Part shown: piece by piece, positions 1 through 15,100 of the stretch
How the letters are laid out: each line of letters begins with the position of its first letter
Position numbering within the stretch: position 1 is the stretch's first letter
Source: Pieris napi
Taxonomy: Eukaryota > Arthropoda > Insecta > Lepidoptera > Pieridae
Assembly: GCF_905475465.1 (NCBI RefSeq)
Contig: NC_062259.1
Span: forward strand, 7,946,501-8,010,500
Reading direction: 5' to 3'
DNA: 64,000 nucleotides
Notes under the pieces: model-generated
Told to the model about the DNA's origin: nothing
Database searches by the model: none
What the model saw: the letters and a program-made list of their open reading frames with translations, nothing else
Made by a program: the position numbers and the translations under genes

Positions 1-118
1 TCTCACTCGCCCAAACATTACCATTTCACTTGTAAATGAATCGACGGTCTGCCATGTCCCGTCCAAAACTCTTAGACGTTCGACAACGCCAAATTGAGGC
101 GGCTTCACTATATCGTAT
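1..118 (-). CDS. kon: kon exon 14 (CSPG repeat, runs off the window)
   Basis: Completes a split codon, then reads YDIVKPPQFGVVERL and TWQTVDSFTSEMVMFGRVR to the first base of the window. A GT after EM could be a donor, but the reading that continues into VMFGRVR fits the CSPG motif better. Confidence 0.83.
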
Positions 119-3100
119 CTGAAAAGGTATTTAATTATTATAATATATTTAATTAATAAATTATATAACATAGTAGAAGGGGTAAGAAGTTCCACAGGAG
201 TAAAATGGAAAGATAAAATAAAATTAAGCGATATTAAAATAAAAACAAAATTTAAAGTTGCATACACCAATACCGAAAACTAGAGTGGAGAAGAGAAATG
301 AGAGAAAAGAAGAAGAACCCACGAAGTGGTAAACGAAAGGAAGGCAAGCAGATAAGTAGATGGGAGGAATATAAAAAAGTAACGGGTCCAAAGTAGATTC
401 AAACGGCTAGAGATGCCAAGATTGGATAAATATAAAAAAGTTACGGGTCCAAAGTAGATTCAAACGGCTAGATGTGCCAAGATTGGATAAATTGATAGAT
501 GGCCTATGCCAAAGGTACACGATGTAAATAAATAAATAAACGTTTGCCGATATATATTAAATATAGATAGGGACTAAATATTATCTAACTTTCGGCATAT
601 TTAATTTTTATTTAGCATGCACAGCAATTAAGGCTTTTTATTTTATAGGAAAATGGAATCAAAATGGCTTACAAAGAATAATAAATCGGATCGCATTTAA
701 CATTTCTCTTGTTAACGGACAAACCTGATTCAATATTTCAATTACTGACGAAATTAAAATTTCAGGTAGATAATGCTAAATAAATACATATAACACTCAC
801 TTGACTTGTACATTCGTTTCGTCAGCGTTTGTGGTAAATGTGAGATTATCAGCACTTATTATTGCATACGAATTATGAACTAATTGCAGTCCCGTGTTGT
901 TTATAAGCCTTACTTGTAAAGGCACAATCGATATTCGGAGAACGCCTGGGCCACTCGTTTCGATTCCATCGGATACCTATAAAATTTCAAAAAATAAATC
1001 GACCTAGGTCCTATGTATATTATAAGTACCTTAAGTGCGTTAATATAATCCCACAAACTACTGAACAGATGTTGATGTGTGTTCTAAGTCGAAATATAAG
1101 ATCATATATGATATAACTTTTAGTTACATTAAATTTGTGAGCATAAGTTTAGATTCGCACTTGGGATCCTCAAAACTTGTCAAATTCCAAAAAAGACGTA
1201 ACTCAGTTCAAATTTATAATTACACTTGTGGACCCGACAGACGTTGTCCTGCATGATATTTCAAGCGATTAGTAAAGCAAAGTATGAAAGTACCGACTGC
1301 AGCGCCATCTGGCGGGCTGATTTGTGAATCTAAACCATTCCCAGATCCCCTTGAACAAAAAATTTCATCAAAATCGGTCCAGTCGTTTGAGAGAAGTTCA
1401 GTGACATACACACTCACAGAAGAATTATATAATATATAAAGATTACTAAGATATAACCGATTTTGTTTTTAATAATACCTGTAAGGTCAGTCGAAGAGAG
1501 GTTTTATTGAGTTGTTTATCGCTCGTCGTCCCATGGACAAAGGAAATGATGCCCGAATCTATATCTTGCTGTGTAAAGGAATCCACCGGCTGTCCAGACA
1601 TTTCTATGTGACCACTAAAAACAAACTCATAAATAGACCAACGACACTTGACTCCCAAATGGATCTGTTTCAATCAAAACAATTTTTACCGTACCTAGGA
1701 CCTCCTAACCTATATTATATTATTGGCAATAGGATTGTTGTAATTAAAACGGCGGATGGCTTATTGGTCTAGTGGTTAGTAATCCAAGGGTCCCGGGTTC
1801 GATCCCGGCTGAGACAAACATCGATGTGATGAGCATTTGGTGTTGTGCTTAGGTCTTGGGTGTTTAAATATGTATTTATATGTCTATCTATCTATAATAT
1901 GTATGTATAGCCGTTGCCTAGTACCCATAACACAAGCTTCACCAGCTTAACATGGGACTCGGTCAATTGGTGTGAATTGTCCAATAATAAAAAAACAGAT
2001 TATAAAGTGACAATTTTCGCAAACAACGCGACTTTCACACAAAAGCATTAAATGCAGTATTTTTGTTTTCATAATTATTACCACATATATATTACCTGCT
2101 CGATTCGCTTTTTCCGTGAATAATAGTATATAATAAGTCTACAGGTGGTGTGTCGGGATCTTCAGCTTTTAATATTTCCGAAGTTATTACTTTTCTCGTA
2201 CCCTGTAAAAACGGTAACTGTGCATTTACGTATATATTAAGATAAGGCGCCAAGTATTAGTATGTAGTTAAATGGTATGTTATTATAAAAATAAAAATCG
2301 ATAAAATATAAAAATTATCATTTTATCTTTCTTTACTTACCATTACTATATAATTAAAATTTGTCATGTGCGTCTACATGAGAACCTATATCTAGTATAT
2401 ATTTTTTAAATTGCCAATCACTTGCGAATTGAATTTTCAATACGATTTACTTTTATTCATTTAGGTAGTCAACAGCTTTTATAAAAATTACAAAACCAAA
2501 TGTATAGTAATTAAAATTTCCATGAACGGCCTACCCTAGTAAAAATATACATAAATCAAACAAGGCCGAGTATTTAGACATGACAGACCAGCCGCATTCT
2601 TAAATAAGCATTAATTTTCACTATCCACACGACTATACCTAGGTAACACTGAAAATGTTTAGAAAATGAAAAACGGCTTAATGTAGAAAGTTACCAATAC
2701 TTTTATTGTTTTTCGAAGTAATCTCCGTTCCTCTCTACACATCGTCGCATTCGATGGAACCACTGAGAAAAGCAGTGGGCCCATTCTTCCTTAGGGGTCT
2801 CTTCTATGACATTGTCGTACGCTTTCATCGCATCTTCAGGGCTCGTAAAGCGAATACCTTTATCTTTAGTTCTTGGAAATAAATGAAAGTCGCAGGGCGC
2901 CAGGTCAGGACTGTATGGCGGAAGACTCATTATCTCGACACCTGCCATAGTCAAATATTCAACAGTCCGTGTGAAGGAGGATCTTGCATCGAGGGCGCTG
3001 CTGTCGAATTTTTCCAAGACAACAAGCAAATAGCGATTGACATACCAGTCTGCAGTAACTGTCCTTCCATCTTCTAGCACAACTGTCGCGAAATGACCCT

Positions 3101-6100
3101 TCCGACCAAAGAATGAGGACAAAGAATTCATCTTTTTTCCTTTCTTTACCTTAGTTGGCCGTCCTCGAAAGGAAACACCCACTAAGCTAATTCTCTTTTG
3201 GTTTCGGGTTCGTAGCAATATATCCAGCTTTCATCACTTGTGACGATCTCAAATACAGCATTTGTGTCACCACCATTGAACTTATCTAACATTTGGCGAC
3301 ACCAGTCCAAGCGAAGGTGTTTCTGGTCGTCGGTTAAAATATGGGGAATCCATCTGGTACAAAGCTTCCTGACGCCTAAATGTTGGCTGTAATATTTTTT
3401 GAACTCGACTTATTCCAATGCCTAGGCTTGCCCGTATCTGCTGATAGGTCACTCTCTTATCTTCCTCTATCATGCGTCGCACAGCACTGATGTTATGTTC
3501 AGTAGTCGCTGTTAAAGGACGTCCCTCAGGCGGATCATCATTGAGATTGCAACGTCCACGCTTATACTCGTTAAACCAATTGTAAATAGTGGCACGTGAT
3601 GGGGCTTCATTAACAAATGCTAATCGTAGCTTTATTGTTGAGTAAGCCCACAACGAAAGTCATCATTGACCGAAAATTTTCTCGCGTTAGGTTCATTTTC
3701 ACGTGTAACAAGAGTTATAGATTTGCCGCCAATTCACAAAAACAAATGACAAATGAATGCAATTACCCCTATTCTACCCCTTAGGTTACCAAAGAGTTCT
3801 AAAATTGAAATTCAAAAAAGTTTTCATTAGCAATGTTTCTAACTGGCCAGTTCTAAACATTTTCAGTGTTACCCACGTATCAAATATTAGACAAGCTATT
3901 ATGTAAAATTGTATATTTGCAGTCATGCTTTTAGGTATAGTTTTAGTTTTTAGTTACCCAATTAACTGTGGGTATTTACTACAGGTCGTAGTTTATTCTA
4001 CAGAAACAGCCTGCAAATACTATCAGTCGTAAATGTATGATAAGCCTCGTTGTACCTAAATAATCATTTGTACAATAACATTTATAAAAATGACCATAAG
4101 TATTTTGAGTATAAAAGCCGGGTTAGTGGCCAAGTTATGAAACAGTTTAATCTTGTGATTTAGGTAGGATTGTTGACGAGGAATACTTTGTAAAAATTAT
4201 AAGGCTTATTTATATTCAACGCGAATGTATCACTAAAGGGTCACGTATTGTTATTAATTTTAACTACTAAAGGGAGAATCCAATATAATTATATACGACT
4301 TAAAACCGTACAATACTAATTATTAACGTTTATTTATTTGACATTAAACTAAAAATTTATACAAAATTTAATATTAAAAGTGCACTGCCTCTTTTAATGT
4401 AAAAAGTAATAATTATGGTTTGTGGTCTATTCTATCAAATAAATATGTTTAGAATATAGAATTTATATATATATATATAGTAGTAATTTATAGGTGTTGT
4501 CTAGTTGTCTGTGTGCTGGGTATAGTTTAGTTATGACACCAACCAATCGATCGAGCGCAAGAATTGTACGTTAGAGCTCCTTACTCTGTAGTTTCTATTT
4601 TAAACATTGAACTGGTTTCTCCCTTTACCATCTAAAGTTTTAGTAATCATACTCACTGCACTATCATTGATGTCTCGTGCCAAATAAAAACATGCAACTA
4701 CTCAAAAGCAACCGATACAAATTAATTGAAGCACATCGAACACTCTGAAATAAACAAACCAAATATATATAAAAATGGTTTTGCTTAGAATTATACATTC
4801 CTTGATGTAAATAGTTGAATGCAACATGCGTGTACATAGTACATTTATTTTGGTGCAATTGGGTTATTAAAGTACGTTAAGTGAGATAAATCAGTGCTTA
4901 AGCAGCGCAATACTGATTTTCTTCTAATAAATTGTTTTAATGTATATGTGAATATATCAATACTTGTTAATAACTTTATTAAACTTTATTAGTGTGTCTG
5001 TACAAAACATGTGAAGAACAAAAGATATTTTCTTAAAGAATTCAAAATTTTATCAAAACTTTGTCGTCACAAACTTAAAAAAAAATGTATGACTTGAAAA
5101 TGAGAAACAAAGCCAAATTAATTTGAATAAAAAGTTACAGTATAAAACAGATAAAAAATCTATGAAAAAAAATGTTATACCTGAGTTAGTCTTAAAACCT
5201 TTCCGGGAAGCAAATTGAGTACTGGTGGATCATTGACAGGAGTTATATTAACGTGAAGAACAAACGTATTACGTCCTTGAAGATAACTAGGCAATGTGAA
5301 TTTAGTTTCGGGGATAAGTTCCATCTCTAGAACTATCGCGTCTTGGTGATTTTCTGAACCATCATGCACGTATCTAACCTGAAATATTCAAATATTATAT
5401 AATTTTCGACCATTTCATTGGTTATAAGGATAGGTGATTTGACTAAATATATAAAATCTGCGCTGGAAGGTCGGAACTATGGATGTTAAAATTAAAGACT
5501 CCCTAGGACTGTATAGGTGTTGTATATAATTAACGTAAAATTTTAAAGACCGTTAGATTGTAATCTATCTCGCGAGATTATAAACTGTCGAAAGATTGTG
5601 AACCTCAGCGTACAGCTTACAAATTAACGCATTATTATTCGGTAGATTGTAATCTATCGAAGTGAAACCGTCAAATTGTGAAACGGATCGCACCTCGCGC
5701 GCTAATTGGTTGAACGGAATATGCCCCGCGCCACCATATTTGTTTGTTAATGCGCCGGATCTGTCCAATAAATGTATTATAAATATATATATAAATAATA
5801 CGTTAAATTGTAAGCAGTTCGTTGAGGTTCACAATCTTTCGACAGTTTACAATCTCGCGAGATAGATTACAATCTAACGGTGTTTACAATTTTACGATGA
5901 CATATATAAATAAAAAATATTAGGGAACGACTATTTATTTCTCTTTAATCTTCAACATATTGCAATATGCTATATTTATAATTCTATATAAGATTTTATA
6001 ACTATGCAAATAAATAGTTCTTCACTAGTATTAGCAGTATTTTTTATTAATAAATGACTCGACTATTTTATTAAATGATGTTACACAGGAATAATATAAA

Positions 6101-9100
6101 CTTAAAAATAATATAAAATGACCTTATCTCTCGACAAATCCAACAATGAAAAGAACTGTTTAGACTTGTCGCCTTCAATATAGTTTGTATATTGCGATAT
6201 TCTTTGCGATGTTAAATCGACCGCTATTCTTCCATGTTGAGGTTTTTGTGCTACGTGTAACAATACGCCCGAAGGTCGAACTCCATATTTATGATGATCC
6301 AGAATAACGTCTATATTCTGTGTCGTTATTACTGTAACTCCCCCTTCTTGGACAGTTAAAGGGTATAAAGCGACGAGTTCCAGTTCACTGCTCGATTTCG
6401 AGAACACCTGAAAATGCGGTTTGTAAGAGTTTATATATAGAAACTTAATTTTATGCTTTAAGAGACTGAGGGGCGAGAGTGAAACGAAAGACGCAAGACC
6501 AACATTCGTTAGACTGATGGTCAAGCGGACGTACCGTAACCTGTTTGCCGTATGTCTGCCGTATACTCGTAAATCGTACAATAATAGTTTTCGCGACTTT
6601 TCGCCGGACACCGACTTAGTCTTGAAGCATATGGGGTTAACAAACTGTGATTTAAAAACATACCTCGAAAAGATTATGTTTAGAAAACTTTCTGGTAATT
6701 GTATAATTAAAAAATATATATATATTTATCGATAAAATTTGGCGTATTTACGCTGTAAATATGACGCATGATGTCAATGCGTATTGGACTTTAGATATTG
6801 TTGATTAATTAAAACCGGACGGAACGCAATTCATCTCCTTTGTTCATTGCTTTCTGGACTACCTTTGATTCACAGATCACGATTTCACGTATTAAGTGAT
6901 ATTTTATGGCGACTCTAAACGTACATGTCTTCTAATGGGGCATTAGTTGGTACTTTCAAGCACTCTTGCAATAGACTCATTACACAGATACATTACCTTA
7001 TATTTTTCAGCGTAATCCGGGTTGATACATAATTCATTATCACATTTGCAAGTAAAATGATCAACACCATGTTGTCCACATATAGCTTTAGGCACGCAAG
7101 GCGGACTGGGACTCGAGTGGCAGGGATACCACCAAACACATTTTGGTGTCACCCCACAAGTTACCACTGCGTTTGGGAGACCAAATATTTTGTCTTCAAC
7201 TTCAATGGGCTTGATGCAACCCTGGAAATTAACTTGTTTTAGCGAAAACTGAAACTTATTATTTGATTACTTGACCAGCGCCCAAGTTCGATGTTTGATT
7301 TAAGCAAACATTAGTAGTACAATCTTCGGTTTAACTACTATGATTGTAAAGCAGAGTTGTCCCCGAAAACAATGTTTGACGCTACTTGTGAGGCCTTAAA
7401 AAGGCTTGGGCTATTTTCGCGAGCATAGCTCTGTCCGAAATGGGTTTTTCTAAGATTTTCTCCCTATATTAAGGCAGAATTTTCGCTTTTGCTTTCCTAA
7501 TTACATATTTTCTTTATACGTAAGAAGGGGATCAGGTTTTGGGGCTTCTAATTCGACACATAATTGTTTTGCTCAGCAAGTTTTCGGCTACACCTTGGTC
7601 TAAATCAAAAATAAACCAACCACGTACGAGTTGTTTAAAAGCTAATTTCCAGTTGCGAAAATTTAAAATATACATTTCACATATAATATCGTCATCATAG
7701 CTTAACATGATCTAAGGATATACTTTAAATTCTCACCATTATACTTGAATCAGCTGCTTTTACTCCCTTAGAGAACGCTCTTTGTCGTTTGTCCGTCTCG
7801 ATACCTCCCAAGTAAAAGGTGTCCGACAAATCTAAGTATCTAGTTCCCCCACTTTCTATTCGAGTACTCATCGCTACATTGTCCACTGATAACTGAAAAA
7901 ACATATGAATGTAACCGATTTATGTTTCACCATCATATAACTTTTTCTAGTATTTTTTTATAAATGCAATAAAAATATTGAGTGCGAAATAATATAATGG
8001 GTGTCGACTATAAACTACTATTGACAAAGTTTTACATTCACAATATAAATATTTCGCATATTTATTTATAGTTTTTCGCATCGCTTCAAGAGATATGCAG
8101 TATATTAAGGAAATATTATACTAAGTGTTTCTTAAAAAATTTGCAAAATGCACATCAGCAAAGTATATTTAACGCACGCAAATATTATATGTTATATCTG
8201 AAAGTGAGTTTATAAATATTCATAGAATAGTAGGAGTTTTTGCATAACAGACACAAGCTGCGAAAAGTATAACGCCGTTGAATTTCAACGTTTACCGAGC
8301 TGACAGATTTTATTAATTTAATATTCTATGTTTTTGAAAATTAAAAACCTTCTCAGTCATCCAATTCGAATTTCAATATGCTCACATGAAAGAAGCATTT
8401 CAGTTGTGAAAAGCAAACAACCATTCGAAACACGCCAAGTTTGTTTAATAGTATCGATACATTCGACAAAACCGCATTTATAAAAAATGCCCTATAGGCA
8501 TAGATCAATCAAAGCGAATCGACACGATTTCATTTGCTTTGAGGTAAAGTTTTACCGCTGACCGTTTCATATATTACACATTTTCTGTTTGCGAAGTTTC
8601 AGGAATTTAATATTATTAAATTCCTGGTAGTTCGAACGTAACGCAACAATACTGTCCAGGAAACCTTTGTGCGAAATATTAATACATATATGAATTTTAA
8701 TGAAAACGTTTTATAATTACATATTATTTAATGGGTTTTACTTTAAAAAATTTACTTTAACTTTAAAATAAAAGTTATCATATTTATTATACATTTAGTT
8801 AACGCTTTATTAGTACATAGCCTTCATCTACCAGTACAAAGCAAATGTCAACCTCAATACGTCATTATAAGCCGTATTAGCTCTAACACAACCTCATAAT
8901 AAACAAACACAATAGTCCATTGAAATGTTACATTTGCTGCAAATTTGTTAGACGGAATTTAATTTATAGAATATGTATGGGGGATTAATATATATAGGGG
9001 GATTCAATACAAGCTTAAACCCAAGTTTGTGGACCTCCTCATGTCCTCTAACAAATGTTCAGTTTGGCCCTCAAATTGTAACATCTCAATGGACTATAAA

Positions 9101-12100
9101 GCAAACGTACAACCTGGAGGTTCTTACTTGAAAACAATAATTATTAAAATAGACTATCGTTCACAGTTGAATAAAAAACAAATGCAATAATATATGCATA
9201 CAATTTGTTTTCGTACCGCGAAAACACCTCTAATACTAAAAAGCTCAGCTGATACAAGTCTATATTTAGCGAAAAGGTCAACCTTTCAAGCATAAACATC
9301 TTATTCTCTTAATTACTTTTGGTTAATAGGAATAAAATATATAAATAATAAGGTAAATGTTATTCTGGTTAATCGTGAGGTTTAAAAAAATACTAGCTGG
9401 TACCTGGACCTGGACCATTACTACACTGTTGTAGATATTAGTTTTATCACCACGTTCGAGCAAGAAAAATAGGTTACTTTCAATAGGCCGTTTAAAAAGT
9501 TACTAAGTTTAAAGTTAAAAAAGGGCAGTCACCATCTTTGTCCGTTTGTCATCATGTCCGTTTGATTGGTGTTCAAAGGAATCTGATGATCAGGCTTATA
9601 TATGTTAACGTAAAATTGTAAACACCGTTAGATTGTAATCTATCTCGCGAGATTATGAACTGTCGAAAGATTGTGAACCTCAGCTTACTGCTTACAATTT
9701 AACGTATTATTATTCGGTAGATTGTACTACACTAACTTAGTTATCATTCAAACTTCTTTGGTCAATTACAGATTAATTTTACTTTCCAACAATTTCATAT
9801 AACTACCGAATAATAATACGTTAAATTGTAAGCAGTTCGTTGAGGTTCACAATCTTTCGACAGTTTATAATCTCGCGAGATAGATTACAATCTAACGGTG
9901 TTTACAATTTTACGGTGACATATACCTACCAAACCGAACCATACATTGGTTGGGAATCATACTTCCTGGTTGCGCGTTTGCTCTACCCACTAAACCATGA
10001 ACGTAAAACAGGTCAAAGCTGTGTTTTTATACGTAGGCAAGATAAATAAAAAAGTCCGAATGTCTGAATAAAAACGAAAAAAAAAAATGTTACAATTTCA
10101 CTAAAAATATTTTATCAATATTTTAAATGTTAAAATGGAAAAAATAAGCCTAGAGGGCAAAACTGTGCATTCAGTCCAAAAAGCTTACCGACATTTTCAA
10201 TATAATAATTTCGAACGACATATTCCGCAGCTTTAAGCTTATGCAATTATTTGACTGGATAAAATGTATTTTAAATCGCCAGTGGCCTTTCATAAAGTAA
10301 ACGCTATATGAAAAAGTAGTAAAAGTAATTATTTTTCAAAATAATTACTTTTACAAGTAATTAATTTTCAAAATAATTACTTTTAATCAATTTTACGTGA
10401 AAAGCTATAGAAAATAAAATTCAAGGAATATTGTTTTTTAATTAATAACGGCAACGGATTACTGCTCTGAAGCGTAATTCTACCAAAGTGTATTAAATAG
10501 TACAATGTAAGGACATTGGTACAAATGAATTCGTTTAACTTTTACGCTTAATATTTAATTTTAAATATGTTTTAATGTAAGATTTGGTATTTTTTTATCA
10601 ACGCTTTTTAGATTTAGAACATCTAACAGTTTAATTTAAAAGCAATTAACAATTAATAATAATTAACAATTAGTGGAGTTGAGGCGGGCGTGCGGCAATT
10701 GGCGGAAGGTTGCATTTTAAATTTGAACCGATAATCAGTGTTTGATCGATTTTATTAATCAAGAGAAATAATTAGATTTCAATTGTTCATTTTTTAAATC
10801 AAATTTGCATGTATGTTGCATATTGGCTTATTTTTATAAAGCTAAAAACATGATAACTCAGAAATGGGTCACTCACTACTTGATTTAAAATTATTGGAAA
10901 TAGTCACCCCTATCACCTCCTAACGGGAATACGTCGAACTAGCAATAAACCTGTATATATAGCACTCAAATCATAACCGAAACTTTCAATATTTGTTTTA
11001 ATAACCTACAGTGTTATTTGATAATAAGATTATATTTGATCAAATATACGAAATGTATGAACAAATATTCCAAATAAATAAACCTGTGTTTCGAGGGATT
11101 GGTAGTTACATTGGTAGTAAAAAAAATATTTTACGTTCCGCGAATTGTGAAAACCGATACTTTGAATATCGTCGGCGTAATTAAATCAAGCTTTAGTGAA
11201 AATTTATTTAATATCGACACGCATTAATTATTTACATAATTGTAATTGAATGGTTTCAATTCATTAGGGCAGAATAATAGAGACAAAGAGAATTAACCAC
11301 ACTGCAGTCGCCTTTGAAGTTACACATCATTATTAAATTAATTATGCTTTTCACGACATATAATTATCGTCAACTATGAGTATTGTAACCCAAAATAACA
11401 ATTCAATACAATATGCGAATTCGCAGAACTGCACAGCAAACTAGGTATTTTAAATGCGATGCAAAATTTTAAAGTTTCGTACCTGTACTAACAGCCTCAT
11501 TAGTTAGTTCTACGTTTACTTTGAAAGAGACACGATGATATGGACTTCAATAACAATTTTAAGGGCGTTTATAAACTCGTTAAAGCTATACATTACTTTT
11601 GAAATCTTATACCAAACTACGCCAGCAGAAAGCCATTAAAACAAAAGAGCTGTTTTCATTATAATGTTGGAATTTTGCAGCCCAACTATCTTCACATAAG
11701 CTTGCTATCAAACGTTGAAGTCTAGGTAGACAATAGCGGTTTAAAGTCAGGGATATCTCCGTACCAACGATTTTAAAGGCAAAAGCTGCATTTTACATTA
11801 TCCGGACATCCAGCTGACATTTAAAGCCGTATTAGTTTGAAGTCTGTGAATTGTGTTTAAGTAGAGCGTAAATCTATTTGAAAGTCTGTTCAGAATATTT
11901 AAATGATATCTTCCCAGCATCTTTAAGCTTTGGAACACTTTAAACTTTGTAGAAGACGTTTATAAAAACGTATAACATTATAGTAGTTACGATTTTCGGT
12001 TCCAAATATTTATAATAAAGTTTTTTGTTAACAATACTTATATTCGTACTGTTTCAGAAAATGTTTTTAATAATAAATAACCACCCTTTGTGTCTTTCAA

Positions 12101-15100
12101 CCTTAAACAATTAATTCTTCACCGGATATAAATCGCATAAATATTGCCAAAACCAACGTAATGGAAATTTCACCTATTTTATTACATCATAGTCGCATCG
12201 TAATCCAGTTATTGTAAAAATCATTAATATGTCGCAATGCTATATGATAAATCAATTAAAAATTCTTACCTCTATCATTGAGGGGTTGAACAAGAGATGT
12301 AGTTTGTGCCACTGTCCATCGTTGACCCTGACCGTGTGGGCTATCTGACCTCGAGCCATTTTAACTCGAACAACCCCTTCTAATATTTCTACAGCCAAGA
12401 AATCTGAACCTCGTCCGCCACCGGGATTATATAGAATAACAGCGTTGGGTGTTATCGTTTTGAATTCAATTTGCCACCTAATAAATAAATAAAAGTTTTC
12501 GTATTACACAAGTAAGAGGGAGATATATCTCTACATCTCTGTCACTGATTATAGTGACGAGTAACAGAAGGACATTTTAAGGAATCAAACCAATTATTAA
12601 CCAATTAAATAAAAGTTTAATATATGAAGTAAATTAAACTTTTATTATATATATCATATAAAATGTATGAAGTAAATTTAGCATTTAATTACCTGCTGCC
12701 CGCTCTAGAGTTGATTTTAGGTAAAACCATATACGCTCCTTCATCAACAAAACTTATATCGGAATTCAAATCTGCATCGAATTCCGGGGCACAATTCCAA
12801 GTAACTCCTTCTACGTGTACAGATGCACTGCGACTTCGGGCCATTTCTATTATTTTAACGCCATTATAATATACCTAAGAAAATCAAAATGTTATAAATA
12901 CTCTCTAATAAAAAAAATATTACCACAATTATGTTAAACTGAAAACTCACGTCTTCCATGCACCCACGAAAGTTCTCCATATGACCAAGGAACAACTCTG
13001 AAAAATCGCCTTGACCACCAAGAAACACACCAAAATGAATATTTAGTTCAAAGAAACGTCCTGGCAACTTCTTCTTTACTGTACTGTCGTCGACCTAAAA
13101 ATAATAAACGATGTCAATGGCATAATCAGACGCTTCACTTGCGTGACTCAACATACGTTTATCAAGTAAACAACGTACGGCGGCGTGCCTTATAAGAAAA
13201 CTTGCAAAGCTTAACTTCACCATTATTTAAAGTGAGCGCATAAAGCCAACGATAATCAGTTAGTTATTTCTAACCATTAAAGAAAAAATTGATTAACTTT
13301 TCGTATCTAAAAAAACTCCTTTATATTGTAGAAAGTCGTTTATCATATTAAATATCGAAAGGTCGCAATTGTTATATGCAGATTGCACGCATTGCAGAAT
13401 ATTCAAAAACATACACATATTTTAAATATGTGTATGTTTTTGTACCTAAACCTGTTATAGAGATTGATATAACTGTAAGTTTTTTATAGGGTCTTTATTA
13501 AAGATTCTGTATCTGCACATAAAGCGAAAACTCAGCTATCGATTAAAAATGTTACGTGCATAAAATTATAGCAAATTTTTATGCGGTTCATATTCAGGAC
13601 TCATTTACATCAATTCGTTGAAGTATAATAGAGCTTTAAGTTTTTGAGAATTTCATTATCGAGCGTCGTTTTGTGCCGGGTAGACATTAACTACTATCTA
13701 TATACGACTATTCAATTTAAGTACAAATTTAAACGAAAAGTACGGTTATAAATTTAATATTTCAGAAAATGACTTTGTCACATCCATTTATAGTTTCATT
13801 TTCAATATGAGCTACGATACGAAATTTGAGCGTCGCAAGCCTTTGATACAAAGTTCTTTGATGTTATAATGTACGTTTATTGCTTGCAGAAAATTGTTGA
13901 AAAGTGACATTTTTATGAAATAACGAATATAATAATTATTATATTAATTTAAAACCTACTAATTATTGTATTTTAAAAGTTTATTACTTCATAGGCTCAC
14001 TATTTGGTTATTGGACATTTCAGGAAAATAGAAAAAAAACTTGATTTTATGTAAATTATACAAATTACGACACCTATTAGTTGCATCTACAAGCTTTAGT
14101 TTTAAAATTGTGTATAAAAATACTCATTTTTTTGGGAGGGAATACTCATTTTTCATATATTGCAGGGGTTAGTGTTTTGATTAGGTAATGGATAAATTGT
14201 GTAACATATTAGTTCAACAATAGGTGAAAAAATTATTCTGTTATGTCAGAGTAAACATAAAAGTGACCAAATGAAAGACAAATATGTTATATTCACAACC
14301 TAAAGCTTCAATTTCCAACAAAACAATATTTGTTTTAAGTTGGAAGTTACAAAGTTATTTTGAGTGGACATTCAATATTGAAGTAAGTTTATTCCCGCAT
14401 GGCAATTTCAGATAATATGATTTATGATTAAGCTATTGGTGATTAATTAGATTAATAACACAACTACATATGTGTGAAAATAAGTTGGTAGCTTTCTGCA
14501 GAATCTTGTTTTCACTCTTTCTTTAATTAAAGACATTAAGAAATATTTTTATATAGAGTCAAGTATTTGATTCTAGCAAATTACTTTCTAAGTATTTTCA
14601 GTATACAATTTTGATGTGTTCCATGGAAACTAGAAATAAAATTATTCTTGCATGTTCGTTACATTATAGCATACCTTAAGTGTTAGATTGGCTTCTCTTC
14701 TTATGATATTAACATGATGCCACTGTGAGTCATTTAGATGTAGTCCTTTAGGAGATGATAGTTCACTTTCACCAGCCCCCAAGTTAATGTGTAACTTTAA
14801 CCTTCCACTTTCCAAACGGATCTAAATAATGTCCAATGAAATAATGTTAATTAACAAATTGAAAAAGAAATGATAATATAAAATAAAACAAGTTTCTGCT
14901 AACTGTTTTACAACTTACCATACAGTAATCAGTTTTACCAGCAGCGAGGAGCAATAAAGCATCTGATAAATGTGTTCTAAACCTAAAGTTAATGTCTGTT
15001 ACCCCTTTGGCTTCTTGAAGTGGATACGAAATGTAACTGGCCCCATAAAATGACGCTAAAATGATATAAACGTATGAATAACATTCTAAACTTAATAAAT

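Noticed and set aside
1764..1815. Possible tRNA gene
   Set aside because: A and B boxes are present but the stems do not close and a SINE tail follows.
5565..5865. Two similar 67-codon ORFs on opposite strands
   Set aside because: They are the two complementary arms of one MITE.
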